Shown here: one piece after another, positions 52,704 through 60,985 of the stretch
Layout of the letters: every line of letters begins with the position of its first letter
Numbering within the stretch: position 1 is the first letter of the stretch
From: CAYYKD01 sp964471825
Lineage (GTDB): Bacteria > Spirochaetota > GWE2-31-10 > CAYYKD01
NCBI GenBank assembly: GCA_964471825.1
Contig: CAYYKD010000013.1
Location: forward strand, 1 to 64,000
Direction: 5' to 3'
Length of the DNA stretch: 64,000 nt
Program-made: the position numbers and the translations under genes
The notes under the pieces: model-generated
Told to the model about the DNA's origin: nothing
The model's input: only the letters and a program-made list of their open reading frames with translations
Databases searched by the model: none

Positions 52704-53645
52704 TTAATAAGATATCTTAATTACAATTTCACCATTTGAGTCAACACCCTGTGATACTCGATTAAACTTCCATCTTCTAAACTGTGATAAAATTGAATTA
52801 TCAAGGATAGAGTTGCCTGTAGATATTATAAGTTTGGTGCTTGTGATAAACCCCTCGGAGTTGACTGAGAATCCGATTTTTAGTGAGTAGACAAGGCCAG
52901 TCTTAGATATCTCGTCAGGAATAGTGATCTCTGTGCGGTATTCTATAGTGCGCACGACTCCATCATTGCCCCAGTTAATCCCATCCCCTTTTTTATCCTC
53001 TATAGGCTGATCTTTTTCATTTGAGAGGGGATCCTTGCCATCGCTGTGACCCTTTTTAGACTGATCAGATCCCTTAGATGAGATTAAACCCTGTAAGATC
53101 AAATCCAATTCACTAAGATCTGATTCATTTTTATTGTCAGTTTTCTTAAAGAAATCAAGTTCTTTTTGAGCCTGCTCTGATTTGATTTCTTCAATTTTTT
53201 TTTCGATTATACTCTTTGAATCAACGATCTCGTTAATCGTTTCATTGGTTGTCTTATTGTTTTCAGTAACGACGGCCTTAGATGATGAGACTGATTTATC
53301 AACGCTGATCTCCTTAGGTGACGAGATTGCGACGGGTTCATCCTTAGTTTTCTTATCCGCTTTAATTTCAGCTTGTTTGTCTTTTGCCTGCTGCTTTCGT
53401 TCCTCTTTTTTATTGTTAGTTGCAACTTTTTTAACAAGTTTCTGCTGTTCCTCGCCAGACATCGATTTAACTTCCTCGATTATCTTATCCTGAAGTCTAA
53501 CGGTTATTATAGATGCCTTTTTTTCAGGTTTTTTTATATCTGACAGCCCCAGTAATAACAGGATAGCAACATTTATAATGAGTGCGAGAAGTATAGAGAT
53601 TGCAAGCCTCTTCTGATATTGTTTTTCTTCTATAGTTCTTTTCAT
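52704..53645 (-). CDS. TonB/TolA-like energy transducer
   Basis: A 313-residue protein: one N-terminal membrane anchor (about 14-33), a long Lys/Glu/Ser-rich periplasmic region (about 45-220), and a C-terminal TonB-type domain (ISKTGLVYSLKIGFSVNSEG..., LDNSILSQFRRWKF). It should carry proton-motive energy from ExbB/ExbD to outer-membrane partners. TonB versus TolA cannot be settled. Third gene of the exbB-exbD-tonB unit. Confidence 0.88.
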   Translation of the reverse strand: MKRTIEEKQYQKRLAISILLALIINVAILLLLGLSDIKKPEKKASIITVRLQDKIIEEVKSMSGEEQQKLVKKVATNNKKEERKQQAKDKQAEIKADKKTKDEPVAISSPKEISVDKSVSSSKAVVTENNKTTNETINEIVDSKSIIEKKIEEIKSEQAQKELDFFKKTDNKNESDLSELDLILQGLISSKGSDQSKKGHSDGKDPLSNEKDQPIEDKKGDGINWGNDGVVRTIEYRTEITIPDEISKTGLVYSLKIGFSVNSEGFITSTKLIISTGNSILDNSILSQFRRWKFNRVSQGVDSNGEIVIKISY

Positions 53646-53674
53646 AGGTTCCTTAGAAATATCACGCAGGATAA

Positions 53675-54085
53675 TTATTTTTCCTTGACTGCCAGATCCA
53701 CGCTGGTATAGCCCTCAAGCCTTAGTATGTCCATAACACCAATTAGTAGGTCGTATGATATATTCTTACTTCCATATACAACGGCATTTTTACCTCTGGA
53801 GATATCATCCTGTCTATACTTCACCACTATAGGCTTAAGCCCGTCAATGTCTGTTTTTACATCGAAGACAAATATCTCGTCTGATGATTTTACAGAGATA
53901 GTAAGCGGTGTCTTTGCAATTGTTGAGACAGACTCAGCCCTTGGTAGATCAAGTTCTATGCCGCTTGTTACTTTGAATGTCGTTGCAACCATAAAGAAAA
54001 TAACAAGTTGAAAAACTATATCGATCATAGGGACCATATCAACAACAGCTTTCTGTTTAATCTTTCGGTTAAATTTGATCGCCAT
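53675..54085 (-). CDS. exbD: ExbD/TolR-family biopolymer transport protein
   Basis: A 136-residue protein with a single membrane helix preceded by VDMVPMIDIVFQLVIFFMV, in which the Asp of MIDIVFQL is the proton-pathway residue of ExbD/TolR, and a periplasmic domain ending in LRLEGYTSVDLAVKEK. Begins three bases after the exbB stop. Confidence 0.94.
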   Translation of the reverse strand: MAIKFNRKIKQKAVVDMVPMIDIVFQLVIFFMVATTFKVTSGIELDLPRAESVSTIAKTPLTISVKSSDEIFVFDVKTDIDGLKPIVVKYRQDDISRGKNAVVYGSKNISYDLLIGVMDILRLEGYTSVDLAVKEK

Positions 54086-54088
54086 ATG

Positions 54089-54721
54089 TTATACCTGCTT
54101 TTTATTCATTGTGAGAATCTTAACAAGTGAGTTTGCCTGAACCTCAAGGAGGAGGATCATGTTGTTTACCTTACTGACAAAGAAGTTGTAGAATACTGTG
54201 GATGGGATAGCAACAATCAATCCAAAGGCTGTTGTCATTAGAGCCTTAGATATCCCTCCGGCAAGCATCTCCATGCTGCCAAGTGCACTCTGTGAACCTA
54301 TAAGTCCAAAGGCCTCCATATTTCCCAGTACAGTACCAAGGAGACCGAGAAGCGTTGAAATGTTTGCAATTGTTCCCAGCATGGTTAGGTTTCGTTCAAG
54401 CTTAGGAATCTCAAGAACTGCGGCATCCTTGATAGACTCCTGTATAACCTGTTCTGTCTCTGCACGGCTCTCAATACCTGCCTTAAGTAGGTTTGATGCA
54501 GGGCTTGGATTTGTATCACAGATGATCAGAGCTTCATTATAGTTTCTTCTGCCTATAGAATCAGTTATTCTCTTAATGATGCTCTCATCATTTTTTGTTA
54601 TCTTGCCAAGAAAGATTGATCTCTCAATAATAATTACAAGTGCAATTATAAAGCAGAGTAGAATAAGCAACATTATAGCCGGTCCACCGTCAATGAAAAG
54701 TTGTATGATTTTTTGAAACAT
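54089..54721 (-). CDS. exbB: ExbB/TolQ-family proton channel protein
   Basis: A 210-residue protein with three membrane helices and the MotA/TolQ/ExbB signature (LGTIANISTLLGLLGTVLGN ... TTAFGLIVAIPSTVFYNFF). AAGGAG precedes the ATG. With ExbD it forms the proton-driven motor for the TonB-like protein. First gene of the operon. Confidence 0.95.
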   Translation of the reverse strand: MFQKIIQLFIDGGPAIMLLILLCFIIALVIIIERSIFLGKITKNDESIIKRITDSIGRRNYNEALIICDTNPSPASNLLKAGIESRAETEQVIQESIKDAAVLEIPKLERNLTMLGTIANISTLLGLLGTVLGNMEAFGLIGSQSALGSMEMLAGGISKALMTTAFGLIVAIPSTVFYNFFVSKVNNMILLLEVQANSLVKILTMNKKQV

Positions 54722-55022
54722 GAAATCTCCTTAGATTACGCTGATAGATAAATTATATCATTAGACTCTTGCCAAAAAAAAATATTTTTGCAAGAGCATC
54801 AAGAACCTTAAAAACATTCAATTAAAATATTCTATAGTAAAAAATATTCTATAAATTACGAAATACTCTACAATAAATATTCTACAAAAATATTCTATAA
54901 AAAATATTCTATAAAAAAAAAACTATAAAATCAACAGATATATATAATATATATATAATATATATACAATATTTAAACTTTGTTGTGTGAAGATTAAAAA
55001 AAGATTAAATCCCGGAGATATA
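54722..55022. promoter_or_regulatory. AT-rich spacer upstream of exbB with hairpin and AATATTCTA array
   Basis: Contains a hairpin carrying the recurrent motif (CTCTTGC...GCAAGAG, about 54765-54797), then six copies of AATATTCTA or a one-base variant, starting at 54826, 54843, 54862, 54876, 54889 and 54903, then an (AT)n run at about 54942-54974. It should hold the exbB promoter and the end of the response-regulator transcript. Confidence 0.6.
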
Positions 55023-55760
55023 TCAAATATTAATAACTTTTTTAAATTCTTTTGCTCGTCGTCTGGTCAATTCAACTGATCTATTTGAGTTAGAGATATT
55101 TATTTTAAAGTTGCCATTCCCCAGGGGGCTTAGGGATTCTACAAAATTGAGATTTACGATAGCATCCCTTGAGACTCGAAAGAACTTTTCATCAAGTATA
55201 GATTCGTAATAATTTAGAAAACCCGGAGCAAGATATCGCTCATCCTGTTCATAGGCAAAGCAGAAACCATCCTCATAGATAATCATTTTTAATTTATCAG
55301 TATGAATAAGCCTCTTCGTTGTACCTTCCTCTACAGTAATAAAGCTAAGCTTTTCATTTTTGGAGTCTCTAAGTTTGTCAGATAGTTTTGCGGTTGCCTT
55401 TTCAATCATTGAACTAAAACGATCTGCCGAGACCGGTTTTAGTAGATAGTCTAGTGCCTCAATATTGAAAGCGTCAACTGCAAACTCACGATAGGCCGTC
55501 TGAAATACAATTAGAGGAGTATTTCCCGTGTTCTCTGATAACCTCTGCAGGGATGAGACAACTACAAATATATTCTTTCCGGGCATATTTATATCAAGAA
55601 CTGCCAGATCAATCCTGTTAGTTAACAACTCATTTTCAACCTCGTCTGCGTCTTTACATATTTTTACAATCTCGAAGTTTTGATGAGGGGAGAAGAGCTG
55701 CAGGAGTCTTTCTCTGGCAGGAGGTTCATCGTCTGCGATAAGAACTCTATATTTCATCAA
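55023..55760 (-). CDS. LytTR-family response regulator
   Basis: A 245-residue protein. REC domain with acid pocket Asp10/Asp11, phospho-acceptor Asp56 in LDINMPG, and KPVSAD; C-terminal LytTR DNA-binding domain (KLMITYEDGF..., FFRVSRDAIVNLNFVESLSPLGNGNF). Its start overlaps the kinase gene by 14 bases, and CAAGGAG precedes the ATG. It forms a two-component system with the LytS-like kinase. Confidence 0.95.
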   Translation of the reverse strand: MMKYRVLIADDEPPARERLLQLFSPHQNFEIVKICKDADEVENELLTNRIDLAVLDINMPGKNIFVVVSSLQRLSENTGNTPLIVFQTAYREFAVDAFNIEALDYLLKPVSADRFSSMIEKATAKLSDKLRDSKNEKLSFITVEEGTTKRLIHTDKLKMIIYEDGFCFAYEQDERYLAPGFLNYYESILDEKFFRVSRDAIVNLNFVESLSPLGNGNFKINISNSNRSVELTRRRAKEFKKVINI

Positions 55761-56739
55761 CTTCTCCTTGATTTTCTATTCTAAGTTTAATTAAAATTTT
55801 ACCATCATATATTGTAAATGAGCCGCTCGCATTCTCTATCCTTGTCTTTGTTATTTTTAGACCTGTTCCTTTGCCGGGCATATCCTCTGTCAATTTAAGT
55901 GCTGAATCATAGACCTCTATATATCGATATTCCTTGTCGCTATATGCTTTAATAAATATGGTAAGGCCATCGGTTATTCGATTGTGTTTAATAGAGTTTT
56001 CAACAAGGGGTTGTATAATAAATGGAAGTATAATAAAATCCTCTGAGATCTCGGTTACCAAGGATATAATATCACCAAACCTGAGTCTCTGAAAGGCAAT
56101 ATATTTTTTGATTATCTCAATCTCATCAGAGAGCATAACAAATTTCAAGTTGTCTGAGTCTAGTGAGTATCTAAGAATTTCGCTTAGATCAATGAGTGAC
56201 TTCTCAATCTTATTGCTGTCTTTTGAGATAGAAACAAGAGTGTTTAGAGCATTAAATAGAAAGTGCGGGTTAAGTTTGGCAAGAAGACTTTTATACTCAA
56301 TCTCCTTTCTGAGTGTTCTTTCCTCGATTATGATTTTATTATTAAGGTTTATCTTATTCATAAAGAAGAAGATCATATTCTGTATTATCGTTATTGATAA
56401 ACTCATAACGAGGTTGCCTGTAACAGAGTGTGCAAAAAAGTTTCTTCTAAGCAAAACAAAAATAGATTCTGATAGGTAAAAAATAATAAGTCCAATAATG
56501 CTTGATGTAAAGATAATGAGAAAGGTGATAATAAAAATAATATAGATATTCTGTTTCTGAAGCAGATTGTATATAATAAAGAGATTTATAGTTGCAGAGA
56601 TAGAAAAGAAGAGTGAATTAAGCAGCGAGAATTTTAAAACTGTTAATGAATATCCATCATTTGTCCAGTTAAAAATAAATGTTATCAGAAAGGTTGTTAA
56701 AAAAAGTGTTATAAATGATAGTAATGTAATTTTTTTCAT
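55747..56739 (-). CDS. LytS-type sensor histidine kinase
   Basis: A 330-residue kinase: four N-terminal membrane segments (about 5-125) without a recognisable input domain, the His-kinase motif LNPHFLFNALN with phospho-acceptor His159, and an ATPase domain with QPLVENSIKHN and GKGTGLKI. It signals to the LytTR regulator encoded downstream. The stimulus is unknown; a small membrane-bound input is suggested. Confidence 0.95.
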   Translation of the reverse strand: MKKITLLSFITLFLTTFLITFIFNWTNDGYSLTVLKFSLLNSLFFSISATINLFIIYNLLQKQNIYIIFIITFLIIFTSSIIGLIIFYLSESIFVLLRRNFFAHSVTGNLVMSLSITIIQNMIFFFMNKINLNNKIIIEERTLRKEIEYKSLLAKLNPHFLFNALNTLVSISKDSNKIEKSLIDLSEILRYSLDSDNLKFVMLSDEIEIIKKYIAFQRLRFGDIISLVTEISEDFIILPFIIQPLVENSIKHNRITDGLTIFIKAYSDKEYRYIEVYDSALKLTEDMPGKGTGLKITKTRIENASGSFTIYDGKILIKLRIENQGEVDEI

Positions 56740-56813
56740 GATTTATCTACGATGAGTATAGCAGATTTTATTACAATACAGCAAGAACTTTTAAAAATTA
56801 ATTTTATATTTAA

Positions 56814-56848
56814 CAAGAGCCTCTAATATTTAACAATAGAGGCTCTTG
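56814..56848. terminator. Perfect 12-bp hairpin with the recurrent GAGGCTCTTG motif
   Basis: CAAGAGCCTCTA (56814-56825) pairs perfectly with TAGAGGCTCTTG (56837-56848) around an 11-base loop. It lies between the DUF4337-like gene and the kinase gene. No T-tract follows, so it may be a repeat-derived hairpin rather than a classical terminator. Confidence 0.6.
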
Positions 56849-56916
56849 CGGTATCCGCTACCACCAAAGCCTCTATAAAATAAAATTATATAAAATATAA
56901 AAATGTAAAATGCTTC

Positions 56917-57588
56917 TTACAATACAAATGGGTAGGCGTATATGAAACCTACGGTGGTAAATATTAATCCTAATATTCCTGATGTAATTAGTAAAATAAA
57001 AAATATTGATTTTAATTTTTTTCTTTGTATAACAAGAGCAACGGCACCAATTACCATCGATATTTGTAGAAATAGATCTGATAGATCGAAATAGTCACAG
57101 GCCCTACCTAATCCGTTTGCTATCTCTCTGTATTGATCTGCTCCAACTATATTACCAAACTTACCATCTTTGTCATCCTGAACCCAGTCTTTTGAATCTA
57201 TAGCTGAGGAACCGCGCTTAATTTCATTTTTTTCTCGTTCATACTTTAAACTTCGTTTGTCAAGCTTCTCTATTTGACTTTTAATACCGCTTTCTAACTG
57301 CGGACTGATTGCACCTGCTTCGAGTAAGTTTTTTAACAGATCACTTTGACCTTCAATAAGAGTCTGTTTAATCCCTTTAGAGTTAAACCATTCATACTGA
57401 GAGGCCGATAGGCCGTTAGCCAGAAGCTCATCGCCGCCATACTTACCGCCAAGTAAAGATGAGATGGCAAGAACTGCCGCAAAGAATGCTAATGTTAAGG
57501 CAATAATAATTTCAAATCTCTTTTCATCTCTTTCTTCCTTAGATTCGTCAATTTTTTGTTCACTATTGTTTTGCATACCATTATCCAT
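56917..57588 (-). CDS. DUF4337-like membrane protein
   Basis: A 223-residue protein with an N-terminal charged segment, membrane helix 1 (IIIALTLAFFAAVLAISSLLGG, about 27-48), a soluble middle region (YEWFNSKGIKQTLIEGQ) and two C-terminal helices. This layout matches DUF4337 proteins, membrane proteins of unknown function. AAGGAG precedes the ATG. Confidence 0.75.
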   Translation of the reverse strand: MDNGMQNNSEQKIDESKEERDEKRFEIIIALTLAFFAAVLAISSLLGGKYGGDELLANGLSASQYEWFNSKGIKQTLIEGQSDLLKNLLEAGAISPQLESGIKSQIEKLDKRSLKYEREKNEIKRGSSAIDSKDWVQDDKDGKFGNIVGADQYREIANGLGRACDYFDLSDLFLQISMVIGAVALVIQRKKLKSIFFILLITSGILGLIFTTVGFIYAYPFVL

Positions 57589-58154
57589 GTTAACTCCTTT
57601 TGATTTAACAATTATATCATGACAGTATTTTTTTTCAAGTAAAAATTGTGTTTTTCTATAATTGTTTTTTTTCTATGAAAAAAATCTACAGACAATCTAA
57701 ACAGCATTTATTTAACTTACAACAGAGGCTCTTTCAAAACTCGATATTTTTTACTAGATCAAGGAGTGATGAGTCTAAAGCCCGGAGTTTACTTTGCGTA
57801 AATGAGGACTTTAGGCGAAGAACGACAAAGAGATAGAAAATAAAGAGCGAGTTTTGAAAGAGCCTCAACATGGTATACTTCCAGAAATACTCAATTTGCA
57901 CTTGAGTTGCTTGATAAAAATAAAAATGTAAAAAATGATCCCGCGGAATCTCATGAAATTTGAAATAAGGTGATGTGGTTCGGCATCTGGCATATTGATT
58001 TAAAAAATAATAATAAAAAATAAACACTATAAAATTAATGACATTAATAGTATAGTCATTTATGTACGATGAGTTGTGGAGCTAACAGGAGCTCTTTATA
58101 AAAATCAAATAGTAAGTTTTATTGATCAATGTATTTGAGTGAGGTTGTTTAAAT
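57589..58154. other. 566-bp divergent spacer
   Basis: Contains the 142-bp MITE-like palindrome (57725-57866) and otherwise AT-rich DNA, including the promoter of the LuxR-type gene. A 97-codon frame on the minus strand runs across the palindrome but is not credible as a gene. Confidence 0.6.
57725..57866. mobile_element. 142-bp MITE-like palindromic element
   Basis: GAGGCTCTTTCAAAACTCG (57725-57743) and its exact inverse complement (57848-57866) form perfect 19-bp terminal inverted repeats. Inside lies a second, nested palindrome around CTAAAG...GTTTAC-GTAAA...CTTTAG (57775-57816). There is no coding capacity. The ends are close variants of the GAGGCTCTTGCAAAA motif found elsewhere in the window. 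Confidence 0.75.
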
Positions 58155-59063
58155 ATGAGTCAATTAACCGTAGTTTATTTTATGACAGCTGTTTTAATTG
58201 CTATTGCGACACTATCAATTTCTATTGTATTTTATTTTCAAACCAGAAATAAACTAATTTTGTTTTATAATATTTTTTCAATAAATATTGCTTATAGTTG
58301 CATTATGTCTTTTATAACAAGGTATCTGGTGGTAAATTCTCAAGATTTTTTCGATAAAAACTTGGATCTTGTTAGACTGTTAAATGTTCCTCCATTTACC
58401 TTATTAATCTTTACAATACCTTTATTTATTCAATCCTTTATTGAATTTCGTTTTTCAAGACATTATAATGTGTTTTTTGGTACACTATCGGTCTTTTTCA
58501 TCGTAATGGATGTTTTTATATTAAAATTTAAGCACCCTTTATTTTCAGATGTTGTATATGTCTTTATAATAATTTCTATATTTTACAGCTTCTTTATAGG
58601 GTTGTTATTTTATAAAAAAATAACTGATGACAAAAAAAGAAAATTGTTTAGAAACATTTTAATTCTTTTTGCAATACTAATACCCGGCTATATAGTAGAT
58701 ATCATTTTTGATATGAAGTTGTTGTCTCTTTTTGAACACTATCCAAATTTTATGTGGTTTTATCCGATTCTGTACTCCGTACAGGCTGTTGTTATTACAG
58801 TCAGTCTTGTTAGGTATATTGATTTTAATCATAAAATAGAAATTGATGAGAAATATTCAAATATAGATATTTATAAAGAATACGATGTCACTGAAAGGGA
58901 AAAAGAAATCATACTTCTTATACTTAAAGGATATTCAAATTTAAAAATTGGGGATACACTTTTCATATCAGTAAATACTGTAAAAAAACATATTTACAAC
59001 CTATTTAAAAAAATGGATGTACAAAACAGGTTTGAATTAATACACAAAATAACAAAATCATAG
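58155..59063 (+). CDS. Membrane-anchored LuxR-type transcriptional regulator
   Basis: A 302-residue protein with about seven hydrophobic segments (residues 1-225) and a C-terminal LuxR helix-turn-helix (about 240-300) with YDVTEREKEIILLILKGYSN and ISVNTVKKHIYNLFKKMDVQ. Such proteins sense membrane or small-molecule signals directly with their multi-pass domain. GTGAGG precedes the ATG. It lies immediately upstream of the putative envelope operon 59223-64000 and is the obvious candidate regulator. Confidence 0.9.
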   Translation: MSQLTVVYFMTAVLIAIATLSISIVFYFQTRNKLILFYNIFSINIAYSCIMSFITRYLVVNSQDFFDKNLDLVRLLNVPPFTLLIFTIPLFIQSFIEFRFSRHYNVFFGTLSVFFIVMDVFILKFKHPLFSDVVYVFIIISIFYSFFIGLLFYKKITDDKKRKLFRNILILFAILIPGYIVDIIFDMKLLSLFEHYPNFMWFYPILYSVQAVVITVSLVRYIDFNHKIEIDEKYSNIDIYKEYDVTEREKEIILLILKGYSNLKIGDTLFISVNTVKKHIYNLFKKMDVQNRFELIHKITKS

Positions 59064-59149
59064 TTTACGAGTCTCACCGAAAAAATATGCTTCGCAAAAA
59101 TTAAAAATATACACCAAAGTAGTATCAATTTCATACCTTAGTATTATTG

Positions 59150-59155
59150 TATAAT
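59150..59155 (+). promoter_or_regulatory. Candidate -10 element of the envelope operon
   Basis: TATAAT about 68 bases before the first gene, without a good -35 element at the standard spacing, as expected for an activator-dependent promoter. GTAT/ATAC half-sites (59122-59144) precede it and could be the LuxR-type binding site. Confidence 0.35.
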
Positions 59156-59222
59156 TGTCAAAGAAAGATTATGTTTGCCCTGTGTAGATACCTGACAAAT
59201 TTTTAAATAAAGGGGCAAGTAA

Positions 59223-59390
59223 ATGTGTAACAAAAATGTTACTGCTTTTATGATTTTGTTTTTTATCAATCTATCGATTTTTTGTGATACAAGCACAGAT
59301 GTAAATCCCATCAAATTCAGAGGACTAGTTAATCTATCTATAGTCAACGAGTATGGAGAGCAAAAAAAATATTTAAGGATAAGAATATGA
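59223..59390 (+). CDS. Small 55-residue lipoprotein-like peptide
   Basis: The frame from ATG 59223, after AAGGGG, encodes a signal-like hydrophobic stretch (VTAFMILFFINLSIFC, Cys21 with Leu at -4) and a 34-residue mature part beginning DTSTDVNP and ending in a basic tail. Its TGA overlaps the ATG of the next gene (ATGA, 59387-59390), strong evidence for translational coupling. It may be a small lipoprotein or an exported peptide handled by the ABC transporter encoded downstream. The family is unknown. Confidence 0.7.
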   Translation: MCNKNVTAFMILFFINLSIFCDTSTDVNPIKFRGLVNLSIVNEYGEQKKYLRIRI

Positions 59391-60205
59391 AGAATATAAT
59401 AATAATGTGTGTTGTAATTATTGGTTTGAGTTATTTAAATGCAAGCGAATTAAGTAATTATATAAAAAATGATACGGACATGAGTGTGTATTTTCCAAAG
59501 AGTCAAGTGTCAAAAGGAAAGGTAAGTTACGGTATTGATGGGTTAAGAATAGAAGAAACATTTGAAATAAAGTTGGAAAAAAATGAGAACGGAAATGTAA
59601 CAATGAATAAAACCGGATACAATTTAGACGGTAAATTAGCATCAAAAACTATTTTTCATTTTGATAAAACTTTGAGAACTCTTAAAAATTATGTTCAGAT
59701 ATTTAATATTGAAATAATTAAAAAAATTAAGTGGGATACTCTGATTGCGGAAATCTCAGGAGACAACAGGAATTTTACTATTAACAATTATAAACAAGGT
59801 GCAAAAGTAAATGCTTCCCGTTCTTTGGTCTTAGATAACAATACTGTTTACATGGACACGATTAAGGTGTTCTTATTGGGCTGTTTAAACAAGGGTATTA
59901 GAAATTTTAATGCCGACCTCATTGTAGATAGTCAAAACATAAAGATACCTGTAGAATTTGAATTAGTCAGAACAAAGAATTTATTAACTCTGTCACCTGA
60001 GTATAAAGATGTGCCTGATTTTTTTGTAAAAAACTCTGTCTCTGATGAAGAATTTTTTGTCTATATATTTAAATTTTCAGGAATTGCATGGGCATTTTAT
60101 CCATATAGATTTTATGTTGCGTACAAAAAAGACCCTTCATATAAATATGCAGCATATTGGGGAGAGGACCCAAAAAACGCAGTGTTTGAAATGATAGAAA
60201 AATAA
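59387..60205 (+). CDS. Secreted protein of unknown function in the ABC operon
   Basis: A 272-residue protein with a signal peptide (MKNIIIMCVVIIGLSYLNAS) and a beta-rich mature part with LRIEETFEIKLEKNENGN and a C-terminal FSGIAWAFYPYRFYVAYKKD. The overall strand pattern is like DUF3108-type periplasmic proteins, but I cannot assign the family. It sits between the small lipoprotein-like gene and the ABC ATPase gene (17 bases), so it is probably a substrate or chaperone of that system. Confidence 0.75.
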   Translation: MKNIIIMCVVIIGLSYLNASELSNYIKNDTDMSVYFPKSQVSKGKVSYGIDGLRIEETFEIKLEKNENGNVTMNKTGYNLDGKLASKTIFHFDKTLRTLKNYVQIFNIEIIKKIKWDTLIAEISGDNRNFTINNYKQGAKVNASRSLVLDNNTVYMDTIKVFLLGCLNKGIRNFNADLIVDSQNIKIPVEFELVRTKNLLTLSPEYKDVPDFFVKNSVSDEEFFVYIFKFSGIAWAFYPYRFYVAYKKDPSYKYAAYWGEDPKNAVFEMIEK

Positions 60206-60222
60206 AACAAAAAGGAATAGAC

Positions 60223-60981
60223 ATGTCTGAAATAATAATAAAAACAAATAATCTTACTAAGCAATATGAAACTGAAGGGATAAAAGTAACAGTTTCGAGA
60301 AAACTAAACCTCGAAATTATAAAAGGTGAGTTTGCTGTTATAATGGGAAGTTCCGGATCCGGAAAATCAACTTTGCTTTATTTGCTGAGTGGTCTTGAAA
60401 AAGTGTCCGATGGTGAAGTGTGGTTTAGAAATGAGCGGATTGATAACATATCTGAACGCGATCTTGCCGTCATACGACGGAAGGGTATGGGGTTTGTATT
60501 TCAAAACATAAATCTTGTTTCCAATCTTTCTATATACGAAAATATATTGGTCTCGGCATATCTGGTGGAAAAAGACCGCAAAAAAGCTAACAAAAAGGCA
60601 AAGGAGTTGTTGCAGAAGCTAAATATTGACAATCTATCAGAAAGACTCCCTTCACAGCTATCCGGCGGTGAGCAGCAAAGAGGGGCTATACTAAGAGCAT
60701 TGGTGAATAGTCCTGAAGTTCTATTTGCCGATGAACCCACAGGCGCACTTAATTTTGCTACGGGACAGGTCATCCTTGATCATTTTAATGAGATCAATAA
60801 CGAGGGACAAACAATCGTTATGGTTACACATGATGTAAAAGCAGCTAGCAGAGGATCGAGAGTTCTGTTTATGCGGGACGGTAATATTGAAGGGGATTTT
60901 ACATTTGATAAGAAAAAATCTCTTACCTGGGATGAAAAAGAAAAAATCCTTATTGAATTTTTATCAGAAAAAGGATGGTAG
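60223..60981 (+). CDS. ABC transporter ATP-binding protein (LolD/MacB type)
   Basis: A 252-residue ATPase with Walker A GSSGSGKST (42-50), Q-loop FVFQ (91-94), signature LSGGE (146-150), Walker B VLFADEP (166-172) and switch His in VTHD. This subgroup partners with FtsX-like permeases to move lipoproteins or peptides out of the inner membrane rather than to import solutes. Four bases separate it from the permease gene. Confidence 0.96.
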   Translation: MSEIIIKTNNLTKQYETEGIKVTVSRKLNLEIIKGEFAVIMGSSGSGKSTLLYLLSGLEKVSDGEVWFRNERIDNISERDLAVIRRKGMGFVFQNINLVSNLSIYENILVSAYLVEKDRKKANKKAKELLQKLNIDNLSERLPSQLSGGEQQRGAILRALVNSPEVLFADEPTGALNFATGQVILDHFNEINNEGQTIVMVTHDVKAASRGSRVLFMRDGNIEGDFTFDKKKSLTWDEKEKILIEFLSEKGW

Positions 60982-60985
60982 GCAA

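Noticed and set aside
57734..58027. 97-codon minus-strand frame
   Set aside because: It crosses the 142-bp palindrome, and the translation has no domain or signal.
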